64,000 bases of DNA from Chamaelirium japonicum (GCA_947650365.1 OX393552.1:24980164-25044163); one strand, 5' to 3'. Shown: positions 43,918 through 53,981, numbered from the stretch's first letter. The notes: a model not told the origin generated them from the letters alone. A program made the numbers and translations.

Positions 43918-45047
43918 GGGAAATTTTATTCATACCCCAAAAATCTGTAATTAGCCCCCGTATCCCTAGCGTTTCTCAATAACTTACTCAACAATCCTTT
44001 AATACCAACAATGCCCTTTTTTTTATACCCCAAACCCCAAAGCCCCTGCTCAGCGTCTTTTGTACCCCAACCCAACCCAATGTTCGTTTAAACTTAGCCC
44101 ACGCCCAACCCGTCGGGTTGTGCGGGGTGGGTTCGGGTTAACCCGCCCAAAGTCGGGTTGGGTTCGGGTTGGCCCGCCCAATCTGCAGCTAGGGGTGGCA
44201 ATGAGTCGTGTCGTGTCGGGTTCATGTCGTGTCTAGTTTCGTGTCGTGTCCAAAACCCCTAGACCCGGACCCGACCCGTTTAACTAATTGTGTCTAGATC
44301 CTAAACCCGTACCTAACTCGCTAATAAACAGGTAGACATGATAAGACCCGATAAGACCCGTTTACCACCCGGATCTATTCAGTTGACCCGATCCGACCCA
44401 ATCCGACTTGACCCAACCTGACCCGAAAGACCCACTGGTTTTATATATTATAGTATCGGATTGCTGGTAGACCCGACCCGACCCGACCCGGCATGACCTA
44501 TTGAATACTAAACGGGTCTTCCTGGGTCTACCGTGTCCAGACCCTAAACCCGGACCCGACCCGTTTAATAAACGGGTCTATCGTGTCGACCCGTTTACGA
44601 CCCGAACCCGTTTAGCCTTGACCCAGACCCGCTAACTTCGTGTCGGGTCCTGTCGGGTCGAGGAGAAATGATTCGGGTTGGGCTCGGATTAGCCCGCCCA
44701 AATTCGGGTTGGGTTCGGGTTGGACTCGGGTTGGGTTTAGGTTGGCCCGCCCAAGTTGCAGCTCTACTTGTGCCTTCAAGTATCAGCCAACTGCATGGGG
44801 TTTATTTAAGAGTGGGGTGTATTCAAGAGTGCATATAATTGGGGTATATTTAAGGAGGTATGTGTATGATTGGGGTATAATCAAGTTGGGGCGGACCATT
44901 TAACTGGGGTGTATTGAGGTGGGGTGTAAGGGGGAAGGGTATTTTTGGGATAGAAATGGGGTATGAAAAAAAAAAAATGGGGTGTATTCAAGTTTGTTGG
45001 AAATGGGGGGCTAATTACAGATTTATGGGGTATGAATAATATTTCCC
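43918..45047. mobile_element. Long inverted-repeat MITE, target duplication TAAAACAA
   Basis: GGGAAATTTTATTCATACCCC and GGGGTATGAATAATATTTCCC are inverted ends, flanked by TAAAACAA at 43910-43917 and 45048-45055. A second member of the family lies at 51566-52184. This copy is about 500 bp longer because another MITE (from 44190) sits inside it. Confidence 0.9.
44190..44665. mobile_element. hAT-type MITE nested in the 43918-45047 element, right end lost
   Basis: TAGGGGTGGCAATGAGTCG matches the TAGGGGTGGCAATGGG end of the copy at 49930, and the body follows that family (GGGTCTACCGTGTCCAG, CGACCCGTTTACGACCCG). The TTGCCAGCCCTA end is missing at the right, where the sequence breaks off in CTGTCGGGTCGAG. 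Confidence 0.75.
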
Positions 45048-45586
45048 TAAAACAAATATGGAAAATGTTACTGAACATAGTATGGGACATACTCCCGAAC
45101 GTACTGCAATTTTGGACCCCACACGACCCGCCACAAAATTAGCGGGTCTGAATCTGGTTAAACAGGTTCGGGTCGTAAACGGTTGACATGACTAACCTGA
45201 TTGGTAAATAAGTCGGGTCCGGGTTTTGTTGCGGACCCGTTTAAGACCCAGTTAAAATTCAATGGATCGTGTTGTGTCGGGTCGGATCGGGTTTACTCGG
45301 CGTCCGATCACAATGTCACTTAAGCCAGTTAACTTGCCGTCTGGATTCAATGTGATTCACTAATTTGTGTTGGGTCGGGTCCAGGGACGGAACCAGGATT
45401 TCATATTGGGGGGGGCCAAGCATGAGCAAAAAAAAAATCACTAATGCAAAAATAAGAAATATATTAAGATTCAAAACTAAATTAATACATAGAAAATAAA
45501 ACTAACATCTGTTGACTGTTTACACATTCTAAACAAAAGAAATGACATAATAATTGTTTCTTAATATATTTCAACTCAATCAGTAA

Positions 45587-48031
45587 TCAAAATGGAACCC
45601 GTCTTTCTTTTAGATCTCTGAAATCATCAATGATCGAATCTGTACTAAATTTTCCAGCAATTTCTCTTTCAATGTACAACATCAAAGAGTCAGTCAGAAA
45701 ATCATCATCAATTTTGTTGCGAAGTCTAGTTTTGACAATATTCATGGCTGAAAATGCTCGTTCCGTCGTTGCAGTAGAAACTGGAAGAGTAAGTACAAGT
45801 GAAATCACTCTATAAACAAGTGGATAGCTTCCTGTTGATCTTCTGGTCCTTACCAACCATTGGCACAATTCAGAAACATTTGACAATTTCTTGAATTCCG
45901 AATGTCGAACAACATTATGCTCATAATGGTGAAGCTCCATTTTCAATTGTTCTTTTTCATGATCGGTGAAGTCTTGTGGATAAAACTTATTTACCAACTG
46001 ACAAATATCATCGATTCTGAAAGATTCAAGCGCATTTCGAGGATCCAGAGCTGAACTGAGAATAAGCAACTCCACTGCATGCTCATTAAATCGACGATTT
46101 AATTCTTGTAATTGAGAATCTATAGTAACATAGAAAATATTCACCCGATAATGATGCTCAATTGTGAAGTCATCTTGTTGTTGGCGAGATCGACCTCGTC
46201 TCTCAACATAACGAGTATTCATCTCTAGGATATCTATATTGCGTGCCTCACAGAATAATTTCACACTGGTAAGTAAAGCATCCCATCCATCATCTCTAAA
46301 TTTTTGGATAAGTGCTTTAGTAGATGAAACAAGATGCATAGAATTTAAAATGTCTTGAGATTGACACTGTAAAGCTTGACAAAGTAAATCAGTGATCTCC
46401 ATAGTTCCTTTCATGAGATGCAATAGGAAGACAAATTCAAATGAAATCATTGATTGATAAACTGAGTCTGCTTCTCCTCGTTGGGAAGAAGTATTTCCTT
46501 CATCAATAATGTTAAGTAGAACTGCACATGTTGCACTGAACATCTTCATCAAACTAGAAACTGATCTTAAATGAGAACTCCAACGAGTATCTCCAGCCCG
46601 TTGTAAAGTGCCAATTTGATTAAGTCCTCTTCCACTCTCAAGCTCACCAATTTCAATCATATAAGCAATGTCAGCAGCTTGAGCAGCCCTCAATTCTTCA
46701 TTACGTTTGCATGAAGCTCCAATAATATTGACAATAGAAGTCAATTTAGTAAAAAACTGATGAACAGGGATAACTTCCTTTGATGCTGCCACTAATGCCA
46801 ATTGCAAACGATGTGCGAAACAATGAATGTAATAAGCATATGGACAATCATTTGAAATCAAAACTTGTAGTCCATTCCACCCACCACGCATGTTACTTGC
46901 ACCATCGTATCCCTGCCCTCGGATATTTTGAATATCTAGGGTATGATGAGACAATACAGAATATATCCCATCTTTTAGGGTTAATGCTGCAGTGTCAGAG
47001 ACATGAACAAGACCAAAAAAACGTTCTCGAATAAAGCCATCTTTATCAACAAATCTTAAAACTATAGCCATTTGTTCTTTCATTGACTCATCACGAGCTT
47101 CATCAACAATTATGCAAAACTTTGCATCACCAATTTCTTCACGAATTGCCTTCTTTATTTTGTTTGAAAAAACATGTAAAATTTCTTTTTGAATCATTGG
47201 TGATGTATAAGAGGCATTTTTTGGAGCTTTAGTTATCGCTTCAGCAACCTTTTCATTATATGAAACCACAAAATCTAATATTTCAAGAAAATTTTCATGA
47301 TTGGTTGAACCAAGACTTTCATCCCGACCTCTAAAAGCAACACCTTGAAGTGCAAGAACTCGAACAGTATCAATTGAGGCCTTCAAACGCAGTCGATTGT
47401 TTGCAATTTGTTCAGAGGAGAAATTTTCAAGCACCTTTTGTATATGCTGAGATTGGTTCATCAAATCCTCACATGACCTCTCAGCAATTTTATGAAGAGA
47501 GTTATGATCTTTACCTATATGATTTAGAAAAACACAATTTTTCCCATCTCTAACTTTCTTCCAATTTTTAAATCCATCAACGGTGAATGCATTATGTCCC
47601 GGATACCCGGATGGCTTATTAAAGAGAAAACATGGTAGGCAAAAAGCTGCATCTTTATCGGGAGAATATTCAAGCCATGAAGGAAATAGCGTGAACCACG
47701 AAGGTTGAAAACTACGAAGATGGCTTGCTAATCCAGATTTTGGGTACTTCGAAAGAATAGGTTGGAACGGACCTGATTTAATGTAAGCTCGCTGAATTTC
47801 ATCATGCCGATTAACATCATAATTCCATATCTGCGGACGTAATCCAGGATCACGCTCCAACGAACTAATATCAATTTCATTGACTTCAACTTTCCGAGAT
47901 TTTGTAGGAGGATTTTCTGTAATTTGGGTATCCATATTGGAGGCTGGAGATGATGCATCACCATCACTGACTTCTAAATTTTGTACATGTTTTCTCTTGA
48001 AAAAGTCAAACATTGTAGTTGGCTTTCCCAT
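45587..48031 (-). CDS. hAT transposase, zinc-finger MYM/TTF-type family (814 aa)
   Basis: This is a DDE-type transposase that would cut the element out at its ends and reinsert it, acting in the nucleus. Residues 110-180 are a TTF-type zinc-finger region (FCLPCF at 130-135, C166, H171/H176/H180). Residues about 200-400 are the DUF4371-like part of the catalytic core. The expected acidic residues are present: D310 in IIVDEARD, D376 in GYDGASNM and E757 in TTERAFSAM, the hAT ER-x-F motif. GDTRWSSHLR lies at 480-489 and the C-terminal dimerisation domain at about 735-790. The length is usual for this family, often annotated as zinc finger MYM-type protein 1-like. The frame is free of stops. The start at 48031 is followed by a second in-frame Met (residue 7). 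A host-domesticated gene is unlikely, because the termini and target duplication are intact. Confidence 0.95.
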   Translation of the reverse strand: MGKPTTMFDFFKRKHVQNLEVSDGDASSPASNMDTQITENPPTKSRKVEVNEIDISSLERDPGLRPQIWNYDVNRHDEIQRAYIKSGPFQPILSKYPKSGLASHLRSFQPSWFTLFPSWLEYSPDKDAAFCLPCFLFNKPSGYPGHNAFTVDGFKNWKKVRDGKNCVFLNHIGKDHNSLHKIAERSCEDLMNQSQHIQKVLENFSSEQIANNRLRLKASIDTVRVLALQGVAFRGRDESLGSTNHENFLEILDFVVSYNEKVAEAITKAPKNASYTSPMIQKEILHVFSNKIKKAIREEIGDAKFCIIVDEARDESMKEQMAIVLRFVDKDGFIRERFFGLVHVSDTAALTLKDGIYSVLSHHTLDIQNIRGQGYDGASNMRGGWNGLQVLISNDCPYAYYIHCFAHRLQLALVAASKEVIPVHQFFTKLTSIVNIIGASCKRNEELRAAQAADIAYMIEIGELESGRGLNQIGTLQRAGDTRWSSHLRSVSSLMKMFSATCAVLLNIIDEGNTSSQRGEADSVYQSMISFEFVFLLHLMKGTMEITDLLCQALQCQSQDILNSMHLVSSTKALIQKFRDDGWDALLTSVKLFCEARNIDILEMNTRYVERRGRSRQQQDDFTIEHHYRVNIFYVTIDSQLQELNRRFNEHAVELLILSSALDPRNALESFRIDDICQLVNKFYPQDFTDHEKEQLKMELHHYEHNVVRHSEFKKLSNVSELCQWLVRTRRSTGSYPLVYRVISLVLTLPVSTATTERAFSAMNIVKTRLRNKIDDDFLTDSLMLYIEREIAGKFSTDSIIDDFRDLKERRVPF

Positions 48032-48035
48032 AGTC

Positions 48036-48149
48036 TATAATATGAAATAAATGATAAAATAAGTAAAATCGGCTTTAAAATGATTTCTATATCTAGATAA
48101 TGAATCAATAAATTAGGCGCTGCCCCTTATTCAGATAGAGAGAGAATAC
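48036..48149 (-). other. Possible 5'-UTR intron of the hAT transposase gene
   Basis: On the minus strand CAAGATACAAG/GTATTCTC at about 48149 is a donor-like site and ATTATAG at about 48036, three bases before the ATG, is an acceptor-like site with an AT-rich interval. Leader introns are common in hAT genes. This is inferred from sequence only. Confidence 0.4.
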
Positions 48150-49440
48150 CTTGTATCTTGTGAAACCGGAGTTCTGAATTTTAAGTTGGGGGTGAATCTA
48201 AGCCAGATAATCGAAAAGAACACAAGAACTGTAAGTCTGCAAGAAAGATAAAAAATATTACTAAATATAAACCATAGAATCACAAACAAAATAAAAGCTA
48301 GGGTTGAAATAAATAAGGATTATTTTTTTACCCTAAAGCAAATGCAAGAGAGGGAATCAAAAAAATTTCAAAAAAAAGACTCATTCAATAAAGGGGATCA
48401 TAGATGCTAAAAGGAAAAAAAAAAAAAAAAAGAATCCTGAAACCTTCTTCAGCAGCCCTCTGCAGTCGGCGGTAGCTTCAAGATTCTTGCGCAGATTTTA
48501 GGAGGCCCAAGATCGCAATGGGATCCTATAATCTCGTTGGCGTCGCCAGAGTCGCCTGAAATTTCCTTGCGTCTAGTGGTCGCAAGCCCCGCGTACTTGT
48601 CTCTGAAGGCTCGCGGAGCGTTTCCTATTTTCGGATCGTCAAAAATTGACCTCCCCGATTTTTTTATATGTTACGTACAACTGTTCTGGTGGCACGCAGA
48701 TGTGGTTTAAAAAAAAAAAGATTTTGCCGATCGGATGATTCCGATCTCCGATTGTTTTATCCGATTGTTTTTGGCGGTTTAAAAAAACAGATTTTGCCGG
48801 ATGATTCCGAATCTCGGATTGTTTTTATCCGATTTTTTTTACACTGCAGGTACAGGTGGCAACATCTGATCTATCTTCCATCCCTGATCTCTCTCTCCTC
48901 TCTCTCTCTATAGCTCTCTCTCTCCTCTACGATGGGAATCGGGGGCCGGGCCGGATGCCCTTGGATTGGAATTTGGACGGCGAGGATACGGATCGAGACG
49001 GGGTCGGCAAGGGGCTGGGCTGGCTAGTGTTCATCCACCAGACCACCACACGAGCCGATCGCGGTGCGCCGGCGGCGGGGTCCTGCTGGTCTGCTGGAGC
49101 TCCTGACGGGGAGGCCAAAGGCAAAGGGAGGCGGAGAAGGTGGGGGGATGGCCAGACGGCGGTTGTCCGGTGGACCTTCCGAGGTGGGTGGCGTCGGTCG
49201 CCGACTCGCCGGTGGACCTTCCGGCGTCGGTGGCACTAGCGTCGCCGCGTCGGTGGTCAGAGAGGAGTGGACGGCGGTCCGGCGGCGGAGGTGTTAGATC
49301 TGGAGAATGGAGCTGATGCGGAAGCGGGAAGCCGGAAGGCGGAAGGGGATCGAGGAGGTCCGGAGCCGGTGATGGTGGCCATCTGCTGGTGTGCCTCGCA
49401 GTCAGAAGACTCAGAACCGGATTTTAAAAAAAAAAAAAAA
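48150..49440. other. hAT upstream region with a GC-rich block
   Basis: 48150-48660 is AT-rich leader or promoter. 48710-48840 holds two copies of an approximately 62-bp unit (GATTTTGCCGATCGGATGAT type). 48855-49330 begins with (CT)n and is strikingly GC-rich compared with the rest of the element. Open frames on both strands there show no recognised domain. It may be promoter/leader or a captured host fragment. Confidence 0.5.
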
Positions 49441-49929
49441 TTAGGGGGGGCCATGGCCCCCCTTGGCCCTAGTGTAGTTCCGTCTCTGGTCGGGTCGGGT
49501 GTTTGTTGTGTCTAGTTTCGGGTCGTGTCCAAAACCCCTAGCCCCAGACCCGACCCGTTTAACTAATCTTGTCTAGATCCTAAACCCGTTCCTGACCTGT
49601 TTATAAATGGGTGGACCTGTTATACCTGTTTACCACACGGGTTTATTCAGTAGACCTGATTCGACTTGACTTGACCTAACCCGATAGACCCGCTGATACT
49701 ATATATTATAGTATCGGATTGCGGGTAGACCCGACCCGACCCGACATGACCCCGTTGAACATTAAACGAGTCTTCCCGGGTCTATCGTGTCCAAACCCTA
49801 AACCCGAACCCCGACCCATTTATTAAACGGGTCTATTGTGTCGACCCGTTTAAGACCCGAACCCGTTTAGTCCTGACCAAGACCCGCTAACTTCGTGTCG
49901 GATCCGAAATTGCCAGTCCTAGGTGCAAC

Positions 49930-50359
49930 TAGGGGTGGCAATGGGTCGTGTCGGATCGGGTTTGTGTCGTGTTCTAGTTTCGGGTCGTGTCCAAAATCCC
50001 TAGACCTAAACCCGACCCGTTTAACTAATCGTGTCTAGACTCTAAACTCGAACCCAACCCGTTTATAAACGAGTAGATGCGATAAAACCCGCTTACCACA
50101 CGGGTCTATTAAGTTGACCCGACCTGACCCGATAAGACCCACTGGTACTACATACTACAATATCGGATTGCGGGTAGACCTGACCTGACACGACTCGTTG
50201 AATTTTAAACGGGTCTACGACCCTAAACCCAGACCCAACCCGTCTATTAAACGGGTCTACCGTGTTGACTCTTTTATGACCCGAACCCGTTTAACCCAAA
50301 CCCATACCTGCTAATTTTGTGTCGGGTTTGCTATGTCGGGTCTAGAATTGCCAGCCCTA
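49930..50359. mobile_element. hAT-type MITE (430 bp), target duplication GGTGCAAC
   Basis: Ends TAGGGGTGGCAATGGG and AATTGCCAGCCCTA are inverted, with GGTGCAAC at 49922-49929 and 50360-50367. The interior is a field of GACCCGAC/GTCGGGTC motifs with conserved spacing, possibly transposase-binding sites. Confidence 0.94.
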
Positions 50360-50456
50360 GGTGCAACGGGCAACTATCAACAGGGCATCCACGGATGTTG
50401 CAGTGAAATATAGAATAAAAAAAAACTAAAGAATAAATGTGTAAACGGGTCTTAGT

Positions 50457-50918
50457 TAGGGCTGGCAATTTCGGACCCGACACGAAGTTAGCGGGTCTGG
50501 GTCAGGGCTAAACGGGTTCGGGTCGTAAACGGGTCGACACGATAAACCTGTTTAATAAACGGGTCGGATCCGAGTTTAGGGTCCGGACACGGTTGACTCG
50601 AAAAGACCCGTTTAGTAGTCAACGGGTCGGGTCGGGTCTACCAGCAATCCAATACTGTAATATATAGTACTACTGGGTCTTTCAGGGCAGGTCGGGTCGA
50701 GTCGGATTGGGTCGGATCGGGTCAACTAAATACACCCGGGTGGTAAACGGGTCTTACCGGGTCTAATCGGGTCTACCCGTTTATTAGTGGGTCGGGTACG
50801 GGTTTAGGATCAAGACACGATTAGTTAAACAGGTCGGGTCCGGGTCTAGGCGTTTTGGACACGACCCGAAACTAAACACGACACGAACCCGACCCGACAC
50901 GACCCATTGCCACCCCTA
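50457..50918. mobile_element. hAT-type MITE (462 bp), target duplication GTCTTAGT
   Basis: Ends TAGGGCTGGCAATTTCGG and CCCATTGCCACCCCTA are flanked by GTCTTAGT at 50449-50456 and 50919-50926. It is the same family as 49930-50359, in inverse orientation. It sits in what looks like an older copy of the family (50368-51070). Confidence 0.94.
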
Positions 50919-50926
50919 GTCTTAGT

Positions 50927-51557
50927 AGGTCTATCCGTCTATAAACGAGTCGGATACGGATTTAAAATCTAGGTACGATTAGTTAAACGGGCCGAGACGG
51001 GTCAGGGTTTAGGGGTTTCTGGACACGACCCGAAACCAGACACGACCCCTAACACGAGTACACGACACGACCAGCAGCCCCATTGCCACACGCCCCACCT
51101 GAGTATGTCCGCGAGTATGTTCAAATAAAAGCGCGGAAGACGTGTCGAATCACTCGTCACATCACGTCAGACGCTTCGAGAGACTGTCTCCAGCTCAGCA
51201 GCTTCGATTACCTCTCGCGTCCGCACCGTATGATACGTATCCGCCTAAGGGATCTACTGCCGTGCGGATTAAACTAGGCCCTACCATGACGTGGCCACGT
51301 AATCTTCTCTCCACCTGTCCATACTGCTCACACTCGACCGTAGCCGTTGGATCGATGTACCCGTAAGCCCGGATGCTCAAAGTGGGCCCCGCACTGCGCT
51401 TTCTCGTCCTATTGGGCCGCACGAACGGAGAAAAAAAATAAATTCAGGTATGAGACACACGGACCAGGTACACACTCGATCGTATTCCAAGTGGGCCCCG
51501 CTGAGAGGAAGCACGATTGGATGGTATTGACTCCGCAGGGTATTTAACCACTGGATT
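50927..51557. other. Old MITE tail and intergenic sequence
   Basis: To about 51090 the sequence follows the GGGTCGGGTC family without clear ends. After that it is unique-looking DNA in which no gene is supported. Confidence 0.55.
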
Positions 51558-51565
51558 TTAAGAAA

Positions 51566-52184
51566 GAATAATTTTATTCATACCCCAAAACTCTGTAATT
51601 AGCCCCCCTCCCCCCCTTTCCTATCGTTTCTCAATAAGTTACTCAACAACCCTTTAATACCAACAATGCCCTTTCCTTTCGTACCCAAAACCCCAAATCC
51701 CTAACTCAATGTCTTTTGTACCCGCAACCCAACCCAACCCAACCCAGCCCAATATCTTTTTGAACTTTCTTAGCCCAAGCCCAACCCGTCAAGTTGATCG
51801 AGTTGTGCAGTGGGTTGACCGGCTTCAATATGGTAGAAGAAAATAATTCGGGTTAGGCTCGGGTTGGGTTCGGATTGGCCCACCCAAATTTGGGTTGGGT
51901 TCGGATTGGACTCGAGTTGGGTTCAGGTTGGCTCGCCCAAGTTGCAGTCCTACTTGTGCCTTCAAGTACCAGCCAACTACATGGGGTTTATTTAAGAGTG
52001 GGGTGTATTCAAGAGTGCATAAAATTAAAATATATTTAAGGGGGTATGTGTTTGAAGGTGGGGTATAATGGGAAAAGGTATTTTTGGGATAGGAATGGAG
52101 TATGAAAAAAAAAAATAGAGTGTGTTCAAGTTTGTTGGAAATTGGGGCTAATTACAGATTTATTGGGTATGAATAAAATTTTTC
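51566..52184. mobile_element. Inverted-repeat MITE (619 bp), target duplication TTAAGAAA
   Basis: It is the same family as 43918-45047 (GAATAATTTTATTCATACCCC / GGGTATGAATAAAATTTTTC) without the nested MITE. TTAAGAAA is found at 51558-51565 and 52185-52192. Confidence 0.92.
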
Positions 52185-52203
52185 TTAAGAAATTAATTAG
52201 AAA

Positions 52204-52463
52204 GGTAAATTACACTTTACCCCCTGAAATTTATCCCAAAATCAACTAACCCCCCTATAGTTAATAAAATTATATTTTTCCTCTTTTAATTCAGTTTTGA
52301 TTCGATGAAAATTATCAAAGGAGGAAATCTAGTAGTCGTAAGAAATAAAAAAAAGGTATATGCCAATACTTAAAACTAAAGGTACCGATTTGGAAGAAAA
52401 AAATCCTCAACGGGGGTTAATTGATATTGGACCAAATTCAGGGGGTAAAATGTAAATTACTCT
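52204..52463. mobile_element. GGTAAATTACAC-type MITE
   Basis: GGTAAATTACACTTTACCCCC and GGGGGTAAAATGTAAATTAC are inverted ends of about 20 bp. It resembles the elements at 43406 and 53609. A clean target duplication is not visible. Confidence 0.75.
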
Positions 52464-52495
52464 AAATATTATTTTATTACTGGGTTCTTGTCCAT

Positions 52496-52961
52496 AAAAC
52501 ACCTATTTCTCCAGGATCCAACTCCCTCTCCCCCTCTCTCTCTCTCTCTCTCGCTCTCGCTCTGAGTCAGCAGGCGAATTTTTTAGGACTTTTGACGGGT
52601 TTTTTGTCCAACCCGTTGCATTACGGGACCGTTCCGACGGGGCCGATCGCGCTTTCCGGCGAGGAGGCCACGGGGTAAGCTGCCGGACGAAGCGGATGTA
52701 TAAGGGGCCGAGAATCAGATCGCCGGAGCGGAGAACCGTCGTCCTCCCTGCCCTCAGGCGCGACCACCGCCGCCGACGTCGTCGCGATTCTGAAAAATAA
52801 CAAGTTAGACGATTCGTGAGTAGAGGGGGGGGGGGGGGGGGGGGGGGGAAGACAGTGATAAGGATCGATTCATCCATCCGGTAAACGGATAATCTATCCA
52901 ATCATGAGGCCTTCCGATCTTCGAATCTGACCCGTCGGCTTCCGATCGGGAGGCGGGTGAG
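52496..52961 (+). promoter_or_regulatory. Upstream region of the Cys-rich host gene
   Basis: It holds a (CT)n run (52530-52563), a GC-rich stretch typical of plant 5' leaders and a run of 24 G at 52825-52848. A GTATAAGG at about 52698 is the only TATA-like string. The transcription start is not determined. Confidence 0.4.
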
Positions 52962-53504
52962 ATGGCGCGCAAGGCGGCCCACCGCCGCCTGCCACCGCAG
53001 CCCGGGACGCCGGAACCGCAAGGCAAGGCTACAGTAGCAGCACCACCACCACAAACAGCAGCAGCCTCCGCGCGCCGTCAGCCGGTGATCCTGACGGAAC
53101 CGGCCAAGCCGGGCGCGCGGTTCGCGGAGGTGGCGGGCGGTACGGCGGCGGAGTGCGCGGCGATCTGCTGCTGCTGTCCCTGCGGCCTGGTGAGCCTTCT
53201 GGTCCTGACGGTGGTGAGGCTTCCGGCGGGGCTCTGCCGGAACGCGCTGAGGAGGCAGCGGTTGAAGCGGAGGGCCATGGCCGGTGGCAAGAAGAAGGCG
53301 GGGCTGCTGGGGCCCCGGCCCCGCGCGTCGGACCACGAGGGCGCCGACGGGATTCACCCTACGACCGATACGGCGGTCGGGACGGAGGAGGAGTGGCCGG
53401 CACGGGCTCCGCCGGCGGAGGTGGCGGAGATGGAGATGGAGATGTGGGCCAGGTTCTATAGCACCGGGTTTTGGAGGAGCCCGTCCCAGAGAGAGGAACC
53501 GTAA
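52962..53504 (+). CDS. Plant-specific Cys-rich small protein (180 aa), function unknown
   Basis: This single-exon gene has an ATG in good plant context (GAGATGGCG). Residues 1-50 are Pro/Ala-rich and basic. Residues 52-95 are the conserved block: ARFAEVAGGTAAECAAICCC, a Cys run (69-74), a hydrophobic stretch of about 18 residues (GLVSLLVLTVVRLPAG) and a basic tail (LCRNALRRQRLKRR). The C-terminus ends in EMEMWARFYSTGFWRSPSQR. This combination of a Cys-cluster/hydrophobic block, Arg/Lys-rich segment and FWRSPSQ end is, as I recall, typical of an uncharacterised land-plant family. Membrane association via the hydrophobic block and Cys acylation is plausible but inferred. It is GC-rich, unlike its AT-rich surroundings, and is flanked by MITEs on both sides. 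The full-length frame and both family motifs suggest an intact gene. Confidence 0.85.
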   Translation: MARKAAHRRLPPQPGTPEPQGKATVAAPPPQTAAASARRQPVILTEPAKPGARFAEVAGGTAAECAAICCCCPCGLVSLLVLTVVRLPAGLCRNALRRQRLKRRAMAGGKKKAGLLGPRPRASDHEGADGIHPTTDTAVGTEEEWPARAPPAEVAEMEMEMWARFYSTGFWRSPSQREEP

Positions 53505-53608
53505 ATTATTATTATTTTTTTAATTAAGTTTTTTACGCCTCTATTTCTCTCGTGACCTGTAGTTTTTATTTACAGGAGAAAAAGATTTTGTTATATATTT
53601 TATTGTTA

Positions 53609-53624
53609 TGGGTAATTTACACTT

Positions 53625-53661
<37 letters not shown>

Positions 53662-53876
53662 AATCACTTAACCCCCTATAGTTTATTTTGTTCCAAATCA
53701 CTCCCTAAAGATTGAAATATTAGCACAATACCCCTTTGCCAACCACTTAATTTGCTCATTTGGCAATTATTTTATGATCAAAACTGAATGGGAGGAGGCA
53801 CAATGTAGATTTTTAACTATAGGGGTGTTTAGTGTTTTGAGCTAAACCTCAAGGGGGCAAAGTGTAATTTACTCCT
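53609..53876. mobile_element. MITE downstream of the Cys-rich gene
   Basis: GGGTAATTTACACTTTGCCCC and GGGGCAAAGTGTAATTTACTC are inverted ends. The element includes a run of 34 C (53627-53660). It begins about 105 bp after the stop codon, so it may lie in the 3' UTR or terminator region of the host gene. Confidence 0.78.
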
Positions 53877-53981
53877 TTAGTATTGCAGATGTTAGGCCCT
53901 AATGTGCAATAGAGAGGAGAAATTTTGGGGAGTGGGGACATTTTGGGTTTGGATTTCATGGCTGCACTCTACACAAGTAGG

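Larger units (their letters stand above)
45382..49488 (-). mobile_element. Complete autonomous hAT transposon (4,107 bp)
   Basis: The left end CAGGGACGGAACCAGG and the right end ...CCGTCTCTG form inverted termini (CAGRGACGGAAC, 11 of 12 matching). The 8-bp duplication GTCGGGTC flanks them (45374-45381 and 49489-49496). Inside are one intact minus-strand transposase gene and about 1.4 kb of upstream sequence. An intact frame, both termini and an exact duplication suggest a recent insertion that may still be competent. Boundaries may be off by a base. Confidence 0.94.
45113..49921. mobile_element. hAT-type MITE split by the autonomous hAT element
   Basis: The two halves (45113-45381 and 49489-49921) are GGGTCGGGTC-family sequence ending in AATTGCCAGTCCTA at the right. 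The autonomous hAT at 45382-49488 divides them and duplicates GTCGGGTC. The left end of the MITE is degraded, and part of its left half (45300-45365) contains unrelated sequence. Confidence 0.65.

Noticed and set aside
48856..49239. 127-codon ORF in the hAT upstream region as a second hAT gene
   Set aside because: No recognisable domain, starts in a CT microsatellite, and equally long frames exist on the other strand of the same GC-rich block.
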